Below the pieces are notes generated by a model. It saw only the letters and a program-made list of their open reading frames with translations. It ran no database searches and was not told the DNA's origin. Made by a program: the position numbers and the translations under genes. A stretch of DNA of 64,000 nt, from the NCBI GenBank assembly GCA_964528705.1, contig CAZGUW010000001.1, positions 1 through 64,000 of the forward strand. The letters are read 5' to 3'. The DNA is from SLRI01 sp964528705 (lineage in GTDB: Bacteria; Pseudomonadota; Alphaproteobacteria; Geminicoccales; Geminicoccaceae). Below, one piece after another: positions 37,139 to 46,426 of this stretch. Numbering within the stretch: the stretch's first letter is position 1; every line of letters starts with the position of its first letter.

Positions 37139-38062
37139 TCAGCTGAAGAGGACGGAGGACAGGAGCCGGCGCCCCTTGATGGTCATGGGGTGGGTCGGCC
37201 CGAGTGCCTCGAAGAACCGTACCAGCTGCTTTCTCGCCCCGTCCTCATGCCATTCGCGATCCCGCTTCACGATCTGGCGGAGATGCTCCATCGCCGGCTC
37301 GACCTGGCCGCGCAGGAAGAGCGAGGTGGCCAGCTCGTAGCGGGCATCGTGATCGTCCGCATTGGCCTCGATACGCTGCGCCAGCTCGGCCGGATCACCG
37401 AGCGTGCCGGCCTCCTTGGCGAGCGCCACGGCGGACTTCGCACCGGTGACCGCGGCATGCTTGGCGGCCGCGGCCGGCACGTCGTCGAGCAACTGCTCCG
37501 CCTCGGCGAGATCGCCCGCGGCGAGCAGGCAGCGGGCGAGACCGCCGAGCGCATCGGCGTTCTCCGGCTCCTGCTCCAGCACCGCGCCGAAGAGCTGGCC
37601 CGCCGCATCGAGTTCGCCCGCCTCGAGCGCCGCCTGGGCCTCGGCCAGCTGGACATCGACGTCGGCCGGCCCGAGCGGGCCGCCGGTCAGCTTCTCGACC
37701 AGCGCCTTGATCTGGCTCTCGGGCTGCGCCCCGGCGAAGCCGGTAACCGGCTGACCCTGGGCGAAGGCGTAGACCGTGGGCACCGACTGCACGCGCAGCT
37801 GCTGGGCGAGCTCGGGGTTCTGGTCGATGTCGATCTTGACCAGCTTGACCTTGCCGCCGGCCTGCTTGACCACCTTCTCGAGCACCGGGGTCAGCTGCTT
37901 GCAGGGGCCGCACCAGGTGGCCCAGAAATCGACCAGCACGGGCTGGCGCATGGATTCCTGGATGACGTCGCGGGCGAAGGTCTCGAGCGTGCCGTCCTTG
38001 ATCAGGTCCGCGCCGCCACCCTGTTGGCCGGCCGGAGCCTGCATGCCGCCGATCATCTGCAT
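37139..38062 (-). CDS. Thioredoxin-like co-chaperone YbbN
   Basis: This is a cytoplasmic protein of 307 residues: an N-terminal thioredoxin domain with active site WCGPC (Cys51, Cys54) and a C-terminal TPR-like region (about 130-307). E. coli YbbN (CnoX), which lacks the second Cys, guards chaperone substrates; the intact CGPC here should be redox-active. The start MQMIGG at 38062 was chosen because the frame upstream is Arg/Gly-rich. It heads the minus-strand run that ends near 29.7 kb. Confidence 0.92.
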   Translation of the reverse strand: MQMIGGMQAPAGQQGGGADLIKDGTLETFARDVIQESMRQPVLVDFWATWCGPCKQLTPVLEKVVKQAGGKVKLVKIDIDQNPELAQQLRVQSVPTVYAFAQGQPVTGFAGAQPESQIKALVEKLTGGPLGPADVDVQLAEAQAALEAGELDAAGQLFGAVLEQEPENADALGGLARCLLAAGDLAEAEQLLDDVPAAAAKHAAVTGAKSAVALAKEAGTLGDPAELAQRIEANADDHDARYELATSLFLRGQVEPAMEHLRQIVKRDREWHEDGARKQLVRFFEALGPTHPMTIKGRRLLSSVLFS

Positions 38063-38276
38063 GTCGAAAAAACCTCTGCTGCCCGCAACTCGCGCCCACC
38101 GGACGCCGACGCCCTCCCGCCGACCGCCTCCGGGTACCACGGGTGACGCATAGATGGAAATCACCCGCCGGCGATGCAAGGCGCGCTACAGGCTACGCGC
38201 AAGCCGCTTGCCAAACCGCCACCCATCGACTACATGCCGCGCCTGTGCCGGAGACGCTTCGCGGATCCGGGCGTGA

Positions 38277-38351
38277 GCGGGCGTAGCTCAGGGGTAGAGC
38301 ACAACCTTGCCAAGGTTGGGGTCGAGGGTTCGAATCCCTTCGCCCGCTCCA
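38277..38351 (+). tRNA. tRNA-Gly(GCC)
   Basis: This is a complete 75-nt tRNA with encoded CCA. The acceptor stem GCGGGCG (38277-38283) pairs with CGCCCGC (38341-38347), followed by T and CCA. The D arm contains TAGCTCAGGGGTAGAGC. The anticodon stem CAACC/GGTTG encloses the loop TTGCCAA with anticodon GCC. The T arm has GAGGGTTCGAATCCCTT. Confidence 0.97.
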
Positions 38352-38547
38352 GTTTCCAGCATCTTCTGTCGGTCGGCCCGGTTTCCCGCCCGCTCCGATA
38401 ATTCCCCCCGATCATCGCAGTTTTGCCCGGTTGTCGCAGTCTTGATTGAGACGCGCGAGCGTCCGGCCGCGCCGGATCTATCCCCGGTTCCCTTATACGT
38501 GCGAGACCGCTAAGATCCGTTTCCTGTCGGGTGCTTGCGGGGACCGG

Positions 38548-40137
38548 GTGCGGGCAACATCAAAAACGTTCCATGGCTGGATCGCCGTGATCGCGGCCGG
38601 ACTCGTCACCGGCTGCGCCATGGTCGGTCCCGACTTCACGACTCCGCCGTCCGAGCTCAATCCGGACTGGCTCGCCTCCGGCTCGTCCAGGGTGGCCGAG
38701 GACCCGGCCAACAACGGCGAGTGGTGGCGCACCTTCGACGACCCGGCGCTGACCCGGCTGATCGAGATCGGCTACGACCAGAACCTGCCCCTGCAGGTGG
38801 CCGGCGCGCGCGTCCTCCAGGCGCGTGCCCAACTCGCCGTGGTGATCGGCGAGCAGTACCCGCAGCAGCAGCAGCTGGTCGGCGAGCTCCAGCGGTCGCG
38901 GGAGAGCGCCCGTGCTGCCGACGCCCCGCAGGGCAACGCGTCGAGGCTCGCCTATAACGAGGCCTCGATCGGCGCCCAGGCGTCATGGGAGCTGGATTTC
39001 TGGGGCAAGTTCCGCCGGTCGATCGAGTCGGCGGATGCCCAGCTCGCCGCCACCGTCGCCAATTACGACGACGTGCTCGTCAGCCTGACGGCGGATATCG
39101 CCACCGCCTACATCCAGCTGCGCACCCTGCAGGAGCAGCTTCGCGTCGCGCGCGAGAACGTCAAGGTGCAGCAGGAGGGGCTGCAGATCGCCAACCGCCG
39201 CTTCGCGGGCGGGGTCACCGACAGCCGCGACGTCGAGCAGGCCAGGGCGATCCTCGCCTCGACCCAGGCGACGATCCCGCAGCTCGAGCAGGAGATCGAG
39301 CGGACGCAGAACCTAATCGCCACCCTGATCGGCCGGCCGCCGGGACCGCTCGACGACCTGCTCGCCGAGTCCAAGGGCATTCCGCTGCCGCCCGCGACCG
39401 TGGGCATCGGCATCCCGGCCGACCTGCTGCGCCGCCGCCCCGACATCCGCCAGGCCGAGGCCGAGGCCGCCGCGCAAAGTGCTCTCATCGGCGTGCAGGA
39501 GGCCGACCTCTACCCGGCCTTCTCCCTCACCGGCAGCTTCGGCTTCGCCGCCAGCAGCGCCGGCCCGTTCCAGCTCGGCGACATCACCCAGTGGCGCAGC
39601 CGCACCTTCGGCATCGGCCCGACCGTGGTCTGGGACTTCCTCAATTACGGCCGGATCGAGAACGCGGTCCGGGTCCAGGACGCCGCCTTCCAGCAGGCCT
39701 ACACCAATTACCAGAACACCGTCCTCCAGGCGCAGCGCGAGGTCGAGAACGGCCTCATCGGCTTCCGCAAGCAGCAGGAGCGGGCGAAGTTCCTGAGCGA
39801 TGCCGTGCGCGCCGCCCAGCGCTCGCTCGACCTCGCCTTCGCCCAGTACAGCGGCGGCATCACCGACTTCACCACCGTGCTGGTGGCCGAGCAGCAGCTC
39901 CTGCAGCAGCAGGACGAGCTCGCGGTCACCGCCGGCGCCATTCCGAGCAACCTCGTCGCCGCCTACCGGGCGCTGGGCGGCGGCTGGCAGCTGCGCCTCG
40001 GCAAGCCGTTCCTGCCGCCGCAGACCGTGGACGCCATGGCCGAGCGGACCGACTGGGGCACGCTGCTCGACTACGAGGTGATGGTGCCGCCCATCCCGGT
40101 CCCCCGACCGAACGAATTCCGGCTGCCGCAATCATGA
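38548..40137 (+). CDS. RND efflux outer-membrane lipoprotein, OprM/NodT type
   Basis: This is the outer-membrane channel of a tripartite pump, 529 residues. Its lipobox VTGC is near residue 22, with two TolC-like repeats: the first with SWELDFWGKFRRSIESADA and VSLTADIATAYIQLR, the second with RRRPDIRQAEAEAAAQSALIGVQEADLYP and AVRAAQRSLDLAFAQYSGGITDF. The GTG at 38548 preceded by GCGGGGACC was chosen; the frame extends to 38446 but adds an Arg-rich lead. It is the first gene of the operon and overlaps the adaptor start by 4 bp (ATGA). Confidence 0.93.
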   Translation: MRATSKTFHGWIAVIAAGLVTGCAMVGPDFTTPPSELNPDWLASGSSRVAEDPANNGEWWRTFDDPALTRLIEIGYDQNLPLQVAGARVLQARAQLAVVIGEQYPQQQQLVGELQRSRESARAADAPQGNASRLAYNEASIGAQASWELDFWGKFRRSIESADAQLAATVANYDDVLVSLTADIATAYIQLRTLQEQLRVARENVKVQQEGLQIANRRFAGGVTDSRDVEQARAILASTQATIPQLEQEIERTQNLIATLIGRPPGPLDDLLAESKGIPLPPATVGIGIPADLLRRRPDIRQAEAEAAAQSALIGVQEADLYPAFSLTGSFGFAASSAGPFQLGDITQWRSRTFGIGPTVVWDFLNYGRIENAVRVQDAAFQQAYTNYQNTVLQAQREVENGLIGFRKQQERAKFLSDAVRAAQRSLDLAFAQYSGGITDFTTVLVAEQQLLQQQDELAVTAGAIPSNLVAAYRALGGGWQLRLGKPFLPPQTVDAMAERTDWGTLLDYEVMVPPIPVPRPNEFRLPQS

Positions 40138-41390
40138 CCAGCTCGCCACGCCTTAGCCTCGCCGCACTCCTCGTGCTGCCACCGCTCTTGCTCGCGGCCT
40201 GCGAGGACGAGCAGCGCAACGCCTATGTCGCCCCGCCACCGCCCACGGTGACGGTGGCGGCCCCGGAGAGCCGCACGGTCACGAACTACATCGAGCTCAC
40301 CGGCACGACCGAAGCGGTCGCCACGGTCGAGCTCGTCGCCCGGGTGGAGGGCTTCCTCGAAGGCGTCCATTTCGAGGACGGCCAGGTGGTCAAGAAGGGC
40401 GACCTCCTGTTCACCATCCAGAAGGACACCTACGAGGCCGAGCTGCAACAGGCGCAGTCGCAGCTCCAGGCGATGCAGGCGCAGCTCCTGCACGCCGAGA
40501 CCGAGCTCGAGCGCTACTCCAACCTGTTCAAGCAGAAGGCGGCCTCCGCCGTCGACGTCGACACCTGGCGCGCCAATCGCGACCAGGCGCAGGCCGGTGT
40601 GATCGGCGCGCAGGCGCAGATCGAGCTGGCGAAGATCAATCTGGGATACACGACGGTCACGGCCCCCTTCGACGGGCGCATGGGGCGGCGGCTGGTCGAT
40701 GCCGGCAATCTCGTCGGCAGCGGCGGGCAGACCGTGCTCGCCGAGATCAACCGAATCGACCCGATCTACGCCTATTTCACCATCAACGAGCGCGACCTGC
40801 TCAGCATCCGCGACCAGCGCCGGCAGGAGAATCGCTCGGCCGGCCAGTCGGCCGACCAGAAGCTCGAGCTCGGCCTCGTCAACGAGGACGGATATCCGCA
40901 CGAGGGGAAGCTCGACTTCGCTGCCATCGCCCTCACCTCCGGCACCGGCACGCTCGAGCTGCGCGGCACCTTCGCCAATCCCGATCACGTCATCCTGCCC
41001 GGCCTCTTCGTGCGTATCCGTGCGCCCCTGGGCGAGCGGCCGAGCGCGCTCCTCGTGCCCGAGACCGCGATCGGGCGCGACCAGGGCGGCGCCTATGTCA
41101 TGACGGTCGGGGACGGGGACGAGGTGCAGCGCACGGGCGTCGAGCTCGGCCAGCTGGTCGACACCATGCGGGTGATCGACAAGGGCCTCGAGGCCGGCGA
41201 CAAGGTGATCGTCAGCGGGCTGGAGCGGGCGGTGCCGGGCCGCAAGGTGACGCCGCGCGAAGCAACGGCCGCCGCCCCGGCAACCTCGCCCGATGCCAAG
41301 CCGGACGCCAAGCCGGCCGCACAGCCGAACGCCGAACCGGACGCCAAGCCGGCCTCGGACGGCTCGGCCCCCGCGACGACGGCCGGCTAG
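40134..41390 (+). CDS. RND efflux periplasmic adaptor (MFP)
   Basis: This is the membrane-fusion subunit, 418 residues, anchored by a lipobox (LLAAC, Cys near 23). The lipoyl-like half VARVEGFLEGVHFEDGQVVKKGDLLFTI is followed by a coiled hairpin and the second half INLGYTTVTAPFDGRMGRRLVDAGNLVG, then barrel domains. The C-terminus carries a low-complexity tail of DAKP-like repeats encoded by a 12-bp tandem repeat. The longer frame upstream is a shadow of the channel gene. Confidence 0.94.
   Translation: MTSSPRLSLAALLVLPPLLLAACEDEQRNAYVAPPPPTVTVAAPESRTVTNYIELTGTTEAVATVELVARVEGFLEGVHFEDGQVVKKGDLLFTIQKDTYEAELQQAQSQLQAMQAQLLHAETELERYSNLFKQKAASAVDVDTWRANRDQAQAGVIGAQAQIELAKINLGYTTVTAPFDGRMGRRLVDAGNLVGSGGQTVLAEINRIDPIYAYFTINERDLLSIRDQRRQENRSAGQSADQKLELGLVNEDGYPHEGKLDFAAIALTSGTGTLELRGTFANPDHVILPGLFVRIRAPLGERPSALLVPETAIGRDQGGAYVMTVGDGDEVQRTGVELGQLVDTMRVIDKGLEAGDKVIVSGLERAVPGRKVTPREATAAAPATSPDAKPDAKPAAQPNAEPDAKPASDGSAPATTAG
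41292..41351 (+). repeat. Five 12-bp tandem repeats in the adaptor gene
   Basis: GATGCCAAGCCG and four variants (GACGCCAAGCCG twice, GCCGCACAGCCG, AACGCCGAACCG) encode Asp/Ala/Lys/Pro-like tetrapeptides in the adaptor tail. The length can vary by slippage; the function is unknown. Confidence 0.85.
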
Positions 41391-41393
41391 CCG

Positions 41394-44300
41394 ATGTTCT
41401 CGAAATTCTTCATCGAGCGGCCGGTCTTCGCCGCGGTCATCGCCATCGTCACCGTGCTGCTCGGCATCGTCTCCCTGCTGCGCCTGCCGATCGCGCAGTA
41501 CCCCGACATCACCCCGCCTACCATCTACGTCACGACGAGCTACCCGGGTGCGAGCGCCGCCACGGTGGCGGACACGGTCGGCATCCCGATCGAGCAGCAG
41601 GTCAACGGCGTGCCGGGCATGCTCTACATGCAGTCCTTCAGCGCCTCGGACGGCACCTACACGCTGATCGTGACCTTCGAGGTCGGCACCGACATGGATA
41701 CGGCGCAGACCCTGGTCTATCAGCGCGTCGCCATCGCCCAGGCGCAGCTGCCGACCCAGGTCGCGGCGCAGGGCGTCACGGTCAAGCAGCAGTCGACCAA
41801 CATCCTGCTCTTCGCCAACCTGATCTCGCCGACGAACGCTTATGACAGCCTCTATCTGACCAACTACGCGGCCATCAACCTGCAGAGCGAGCTCGCCCGC
41901 GTGCCGGGCGTCGCCCAGGTCAACGTGATCGGTGCCGGCACCTACAGCATGCGGATCTGGCTCGACCCGCAGAAGATGCAGAGCTTCGGGCTGGTGCCGG
42001 CGGACGTCAGCCAGGCGCTCGACCAGCAGAACGCCCAGGTGGCCGCCGGGCAGATCGGCATCCCGCCGCAACCCGCGGACCAGCCCTTCCAGTACACCAT
42101 CAACGTCCTCGGCCGGCTGGACCAGGTGGCCCAGTTCGAGAACATCGTGGTCAAGGCCGAGGCCACCGGCGGCGGCGAGCTCGTCCGCATCCGCGACGTG
42201 GCCCGGGTGGAGCTGGGTGCCCAGACCTACAGCACCTTCTCGAACCTGTCGGGCCAGCCGACCGCCGGCCTCGCCATCTACCAGCTGCCGACCGCCAACG
42301 CGCTCGCCGTGGCCCAGGCGGTCAAGGCGAAGATGGAGGAGCTCAAGGGCAGCTTCCCCGGCGGCCTCGACTACACCATCCTCTTCGACACCACGGTCTT
42401 CGTCGGCGACGCCATCGACGGCGTCGTCGAGACGCTGATCGAGGCCGGCATCCTCGTCTTCCTCACCATCTTCATCTTCCTCCAGGACTGGCGCGGGACG
42501 CTGATCCCGACCATCACCATCCCCGTCGCGCTGATCGGTACGTTCGCGCTGCTCGCCGCCTTCGGGATGACGATCAACCTGATCTCGCTCTTCGGCCTCG
42601 TGCTCGCCATCGCCATCGTCGTCGACGACGCCATCGTCGTGGTCGAGAACGTCTGGCGCATCATGGAGGAGCAGGGCATCGGCCCGAAGGAGGCCGCGAT
42701 CAAGGCGATGGAGGAGCTGGGCGGCGCCATCGCCGGCGTCACCCTGACCCTGATGGCGGTTTTCGTCCCGGCGACCTTCCTGCCCGGCATCACCGGCCAG
42801 ATGTACCAGCAGTTCGCGCTTGTCCTGGCCTCCGCCACGGCACTCAGCGCCATCAACGCGCTGACGCTGACCCCCGCGCTCTGCGCCATCATCCTGCGCA
42901 AACCGAAGCCGCCGCGCTTCTTCCTGTTCCGCTGGTTCAACAGCGGCTTCGATCGCCTGACGAAGGGCCAGACGGCAAGCGTCGGCTTCATGATCCGCCA
43001 CAAGCTCGTGACCATGGTCCTCTTCCTCGCCGTGCTCGGCGTGGGTGCCGCCGGCTTCATGCGGCTGCCGACCGGCTTCCTGCCGGAGGAGGACCAGGGC
43101 TACGCCATCGTCGGGATCCAGCTGCCGAGCGCTGCTTCGCTGGCGCGCACCGAGGAGGCCGTCAAGGAGGTCGAGGCCGCCCTCAAGGGTGCCCCCGGGA
43201 TCGCCGGCTGGGTGACCGTCGGCGGCGTCTCGCTGCTCGACAACAGCACGACCCTCGCCAACGCCGCCGTCATGTATCTCGTCTTCACGCCCTTCGAGGA
43301 GCGCGACGCGGCGGGACTCGACCAGGGCACCATCCTCGGCGACGTGCGCCATCGCCTGGCCGCCGTCGAATCCGCCATGACCTTTCCCCTGGTGCCACCG
43401 GCGATTCCTGGCCTCGGCGTCTCCAGCGGCTTCCAGATGCAGCTGCAGCTCGAGGGCGGCAGTTCCGATATCCGGACGCTCGCCGCCACCGCCCATACGC
43501 TGATCGAGGCCGCCCGCAGCCAGTCCGGCATCGCCGCGGTGAACACCTCGTTCCGTGCCGACGTGCCGCAGATCTTCGTCGACATCGACCGGACGCAGGC
43601 GGAGAGCCTCGGCGTCGACATCGGCAACGTCTTCAGCGCCCTCGAGTCCTACACGGGCTCGAGCTACGTCAACCAGTTCAACCTCTTCAACCAGAGCTAC
43701 CAGACCTACATCCAGGCCGACAGCCGCTTCCGCCTCCAGCCTGACGACATCGAGCGCCTGCACACGCGCAACAGCGCCGGCGACATGGTGCCGATCGGGG
43801 CACTCGCGAGCATCAGCTACACCCAGGGGGCGGCCACCATCGCGCGCTACAACCTCTACCCCACCGTCGGCCTGAACGGGGCCGCGGCCCCCGGCTTCAG
43901 CTCGGGCGACGCGATGGACCTGATGGCGCAGGCGGCCGAGGCGCAGCTGCCGGCCAATATCGGCTATTCCTGGACCGGCATGTCCTACCAGGAGCAGATC
44001 GTCGGCAACCAGGCGATCCTGATCTTCGGCCTGTCGATCCTCCTCGTCTATCTGGTCCTCGCCGCCCTCTACGAGAGCTGGACCAACCCCATGGCGGTGA
44101 TCATGGCCGTACCGCTGGCGCTGCTGGGTGTGGTCGGCGGGATGATGGCGCGCAACTTCGCCAACGACATGTACTGCCAGATCGGCATCGTGCTGATGAT
44201 CGCCATGGCGGCGAAGAACGCCATCCTGGTGGTCGAGTTCGCGCGGAGCGAGCGGGCCAAGGGCCTGTCGCTCGCCGAGGCGGCGCGCAACGGCGCGCAC

Positions 44301-44555
44301 GAGCGGTTCCGGCCGATCATGATGACCTCGCTCGCCTTCATCTTCGGCATGCTGCCGCTGGCGACCGCCCAGGGTGCTGGCGCTGCCGGCCAGCAGGTCC
44401 TGGGCACGGCGGTCCTCGGCGGCATGATCACCGCCACCATCTTCAACAACCTCTTCGTGCCGCCCTTCTACGTGATCCTGCAGGGCTTCAGCGAATGGCT
44501 GCGCCGCCCCAGGCGATCCGCAACCGGCACGGAAGAGCCGGCCGCGGATCGCTGA
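41394..44555 (+). CDS. RND multidrug efflux transporter, HAE-1 family
   Basis: This is a proton-driven inner-membrane pump of 1053 residues, AcrB-like. It begins MFSKFFIERPVFAAVIAIV and has the expected twelve helices and two large periplasmic loops. The proton-relay Asp pair is in LAIAIVVDDAIVVVENV, and the second-half equivalents are around AAKNAILVVEFARSERAKG. It exports hydrophobic drugs, bile salts or solvents; the actual range is unknown. It starts 3 bp after the adaptor stop. No repressor gene adjoins the operon. Confidence 0.96.
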   Translation: MFSKFFIERPVFAAVIAIVTVLLGIVSLLRLPIAQYPDITPPTIYVTTSYPGASAATVADTVGIPIEQQVNGVPGMLYMQSFSASDGTYTLIVTFEVGTDMDTAQTLVYQRVAIAQAQLPTQVAAQGVTVKQQSTNILLFANLISPTNAYDSLYLTNYAAINLQSELARVPGVAQVNVIGAGTYSMRIWLDPQKMQSFGLVPADVSQALDQQNAQVAAGQIGIPPQPADQPFQYTINVLGRLDQVAQFENIVVKAEATGGGELVRIRDVARVELGAQTYSTFSNLSGQPTAGLAIYQLPTANALAVAQAVKAKMEELKGSFPGGLDYTILFDTTVFVGDAIDGVVETLIEAGILVFLTIFIFLQDWRGTLIPTITIPVALIGTFALLAAFGMTINLISLFGLVLAIAIVVDDAIVVVENVWRIMEEQGIGPKEAAIKAMEELGGAIAGVTLTLMAVFVPATFLPGITGQMYQQFALVLASATALSAINALTLTPALCAIILRKPKPPRFFLFRWFNSGFDRLTKGQTASVGFMIRHKLVTMVLFLAVLGVGAAGFMRLPTGFLPEEDQGYAIVGIQLPSAASLARTEEAVKEVEAALKGAPGIAGWVTVGGVSLLDNSTTLANAAVMYLVFTPFEERDAAGLDQGTILGDVRHRLAAVESAMTFPLVPPAIPGLGVSSGFQMQLQLEGGSSDIRTLAATAHTLIEAARSQSGIAAVNTSFRADVPQIFVDIDRTQAESLGVDIGNVFSALESYTGSSYVNQFNLFNQSYQTYIQADSRFRLQPDDIERLHTRNSAGDMVPIGALASISYTQGAATIARYNLYPTVGLNGAAAPGFSSGDAMDLMAQAAEAQLPANIGYSWTGMSYQEQIVGNQAILIFGLSILLVYLVLAALYESWTNPMAVIMAVPLALLGVVGGMMARNFANDMYCQIGIVLMIAMAAKNAILVVEFARSERAKGLSLAEAARNGAHERFRPIMMTSLAFIFGMLPLATAQGAGAAGQQVLGTAVLGGMITATIFNNLFVPPFYVILQGFSEWLRRPRRSATGTEEPAADR

Positions 44556-44564
44556 CGCGGCACG

Positions 44565-45431
44565 TCAGGAGGTCAGGGCACCGGACGTCATGCCCTGCAC
44601 CATGAACTTCTGCAGCAGGATGAAGGCGACGACCAGCGGCAGGCTGGCCAGCATCGAGAACGCCATCATCCCGGCCCAGTCCGTGACGAACTCCGCCATG
44701 AGGCTGTAGATCGCCATGGTCAGCACCCGGTTCTCCCAGGCCTCGACCAGCACCATGGCGAAGAGGAACTCGTTCCAGGCCAACAGGAACGCGTAGAGCC
44801 CGGCGCCGATGAAGGCGGGATAGGAGACCGGCACCAGGATCCGAAAGATGGCGCCCATGCGCGTGCAGCCGTCGACCATCGCCGCCTCCTCCATGGCCGG
44901 GGAGATGTTGATGAAGTAGCTGCGGAGCATGAGGATGCAGAACGGCAGGGTGAAGGTCAGGTAGACGATGATCAGCGAGGTCCGCGTGTCGTAGAGCCCG
45001 AGCATGACGAAGACGCGAAAATAGGGGATGCAGAGCAGGATCAGCGGGAACATCTGCGTGATGATGAGGAACATCAAGACGACCCGCTGGCCCAGGAAGT
45101 TGAACCGGGCGAGCGCGTAGGCGGCGAGCGCACCCAGGAACAGCGACAGGAACGTCACGAAGAGCGAGATGAAGATCGTGTTGAGGAACACCACGATATA
45201 GCGCGGGTTGGTCAGGATCTTGCCGTAGCTCTCGAGCGTGAAGTGCGCCGGGATCCAGCTCGGCGGGATCTTCATCACCTCGAGGTTGGGGCGCACCGAG
45301 ACCGTCAGCATCCAGACGATCGGCAGTGAGACGATGACGATGGCGAGGATGAGCAGGCCATAGGACATGGTGTTCAGCAGCAGCCGCCGCTGGTTCATGC
45401 CGAGGCCGCCCGCCAGGGATTGCTGTCGCAT
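44565..45431 (-). CDS. Carbohydrate ABC transporter permease, MalG type
   Basis: This is an inner-membrane permease of 288 residues with six helices and the EAA loop AMEEAAMVDGCTRMGAIFRIL. It is the last gene of the minus-strand operon regulated by the DeoR protein. It converges on the RND pump gene with only 9 bp between. It follows its partner permease by 15 bp. Confidence 0.93.
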   Translation of the reverse strand: MRQQSLAGGLGMNQRRLLLNTMSYGLLILAIVIVSLPIVWMLTVSVRPNLEVMKIPPSWIPAHFTLESYGKILTNPRYIVVFLNTIFISLFVTFLSLFLGALAAYALARFNFLGQRVVLMFLIITQMFPLILLCIPYFRVFVMLGLYDTRTSLIIVYLTFTLPFCILMLRSYFINISPAMEEAAMVDGCTRMGAIFRILVPVSYPAFIGAGLYAFLLAWNEFLFAMVLVEAWENRVLTMAIYSLMAEFVTDWAGMMAFSMLASLPLVVAFILLQKFMVQGMTSGALTS

Positions 45432-45446
45432 GGTCGTCTCCCCCGG

Positions 45447-46337
45447 TCAGCCTGCGGTGCTCATCGATCGCCGCATGTAGATCGCGCTGACGACGAAGAG
45501 AACGATGAACATGACGACCGCCTGGGCCGAGGCGTAGCCGAAGTCGAGCTTCTGGAAGCCGTCGAAGTAGATGACGGTCGGCAGCACCTCCGAGGCGTGC
45601 GCCGGGCCGCCGCCGGTCATCACGAAGACCGGGTCGAAGGCGCGGAAGGTCCAGATCGAATCGAGCAGCACGATCGTCGTGATGACGCCGCGCAGCTGCG
45701 GCAGGGTGATGTGCCAGAACTGGCGGTAGAGCGAGGCGCCGTCGATCTCGGCGGCCTCGTAGAGCTCCTTGGGCACAGCCTGGAGCCCGGCCAGCAGCAT
45801 CACCATGAAGAACGGGAAGGCGCGCCAGACATTCATGGCGGTGACCGAACCCAGCGCCGTCGAGGGGTCGCCGAGCCAGGAGATCGTGGTGCCCGGAGCG
45901 ATGATCCCGAACCCGGTCAGCATGCCGTTGATGACGCCGAAGGGTGCGAGCATCAGCACCCAGATCATGCCGGCGACGGTCGGCGCCAGGAGCCAGGGCA
46001 CGATGAGCATGCCGCGCGCCAGCGACTGGAAGAGGCTGTTGATCTTCATGTTCAGGAGCAGCGCCAGCGCCAGCCCGATGATCAGATGGAAGGCGACGCT
46101 GAAGAACGTGAACAGCACGGTCTGCCAGAAGGCCTGCCAGAACAGCGGGTCCGCGGCCAGACGGCGGTAATTGGCGAGGCCGGCCCAGGTCTCGGTCATC
46201 AGGTTGCTGTTGAAGAAGCTGAGGCGAATGACCTCGCCCAAGGGATAGACCAGCAGGGCCACCAGGATCATCAGCGATGGCCAGAGGAAGGACGCGGCCA
46301 GGAACTCCTGGCGATATCTTTGCCTGAACGAGATCAT
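45447..46337 (-). CDS. Sugar ABC transporter permease, MalF/UgpA type
   Basis: This is an inner-membrane permease of 296 residues with six helices and the EAA loop ELYEAAEIDGASLYRQFWHI. It lies 89 bp after the binding-protein gene, beyond a strong stem-loop. No ATPase is encoded in this operon. Confidence 0.93.
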   Translation of the reverse strand: MISFRQRYRQEFLAASFLWPSLMILVALLVYPLGEVIRLSFFNSNLMTETWAGLANYRRLAADPLFWQAFWQTVLFTFFSVAFHLIIGLALALLLNMKINSLFQSLARGMLIVPWLLAPTVAGMIWVLMLAPFGVINGMLTGFGIIAPGTTISWLGDPSTALGSVTAMNVWRAFPFFMVMLLAGLQAVPKELYEAAEIDGASLYRQFWHITLPQLRGVITTIVLLDSIWTFRAFDPVFVMTGGGPAHASEVLPTVIYFDGFQKLDFGYASAQAVVMFIVLFVVSAIYMRRSMSTAG

Positions 46338-46354
46338 GGACCCGCAATCGATGC

Positions 46355-46392
46355 GGGGCCAACCGGGCCCATCACTGGACCCGGCTGGCCCC
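46355..46392 (-). promoter_or_regulatory. Stem-loop between binding-protein and permease genes
   Basis: GGGGCCAACCGGG (46355-46367) pairs with CCCGGCTGGCCCC (46380-46392), 12 Watson-Crick pairs plus one position that forms a G-U wobble in the minus-strand RNA. The T-run lies on the wrong side for minus-strand transcription, so this is better read as an intercistronic mRNA stabiliser/attenuator than as a terminator. Confidence 0.75.
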
Positions 46393-46426
46393 TTTTTCCT
46401 TCAGTGACGAGAAGCTTGCCGTCCGG

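Noticed and set aside
40071..44300. A 1409-codon open frame antisense to the RND pump and adaptor genes
   Set aside because: It is rich in Arg, His, Asp and Gly with no domain, and exists because high-GC coding DNA leaves the opposite strand free of stops. The plus-strand genes are clear homologues.
46393..46397. T-run next to the stem-loop as a terminator of a plus-strand gene
   Set aside because: No plus-strand gene lies upstream; the only genes here are on the minus strand, so a dedicated terminator is not supported.
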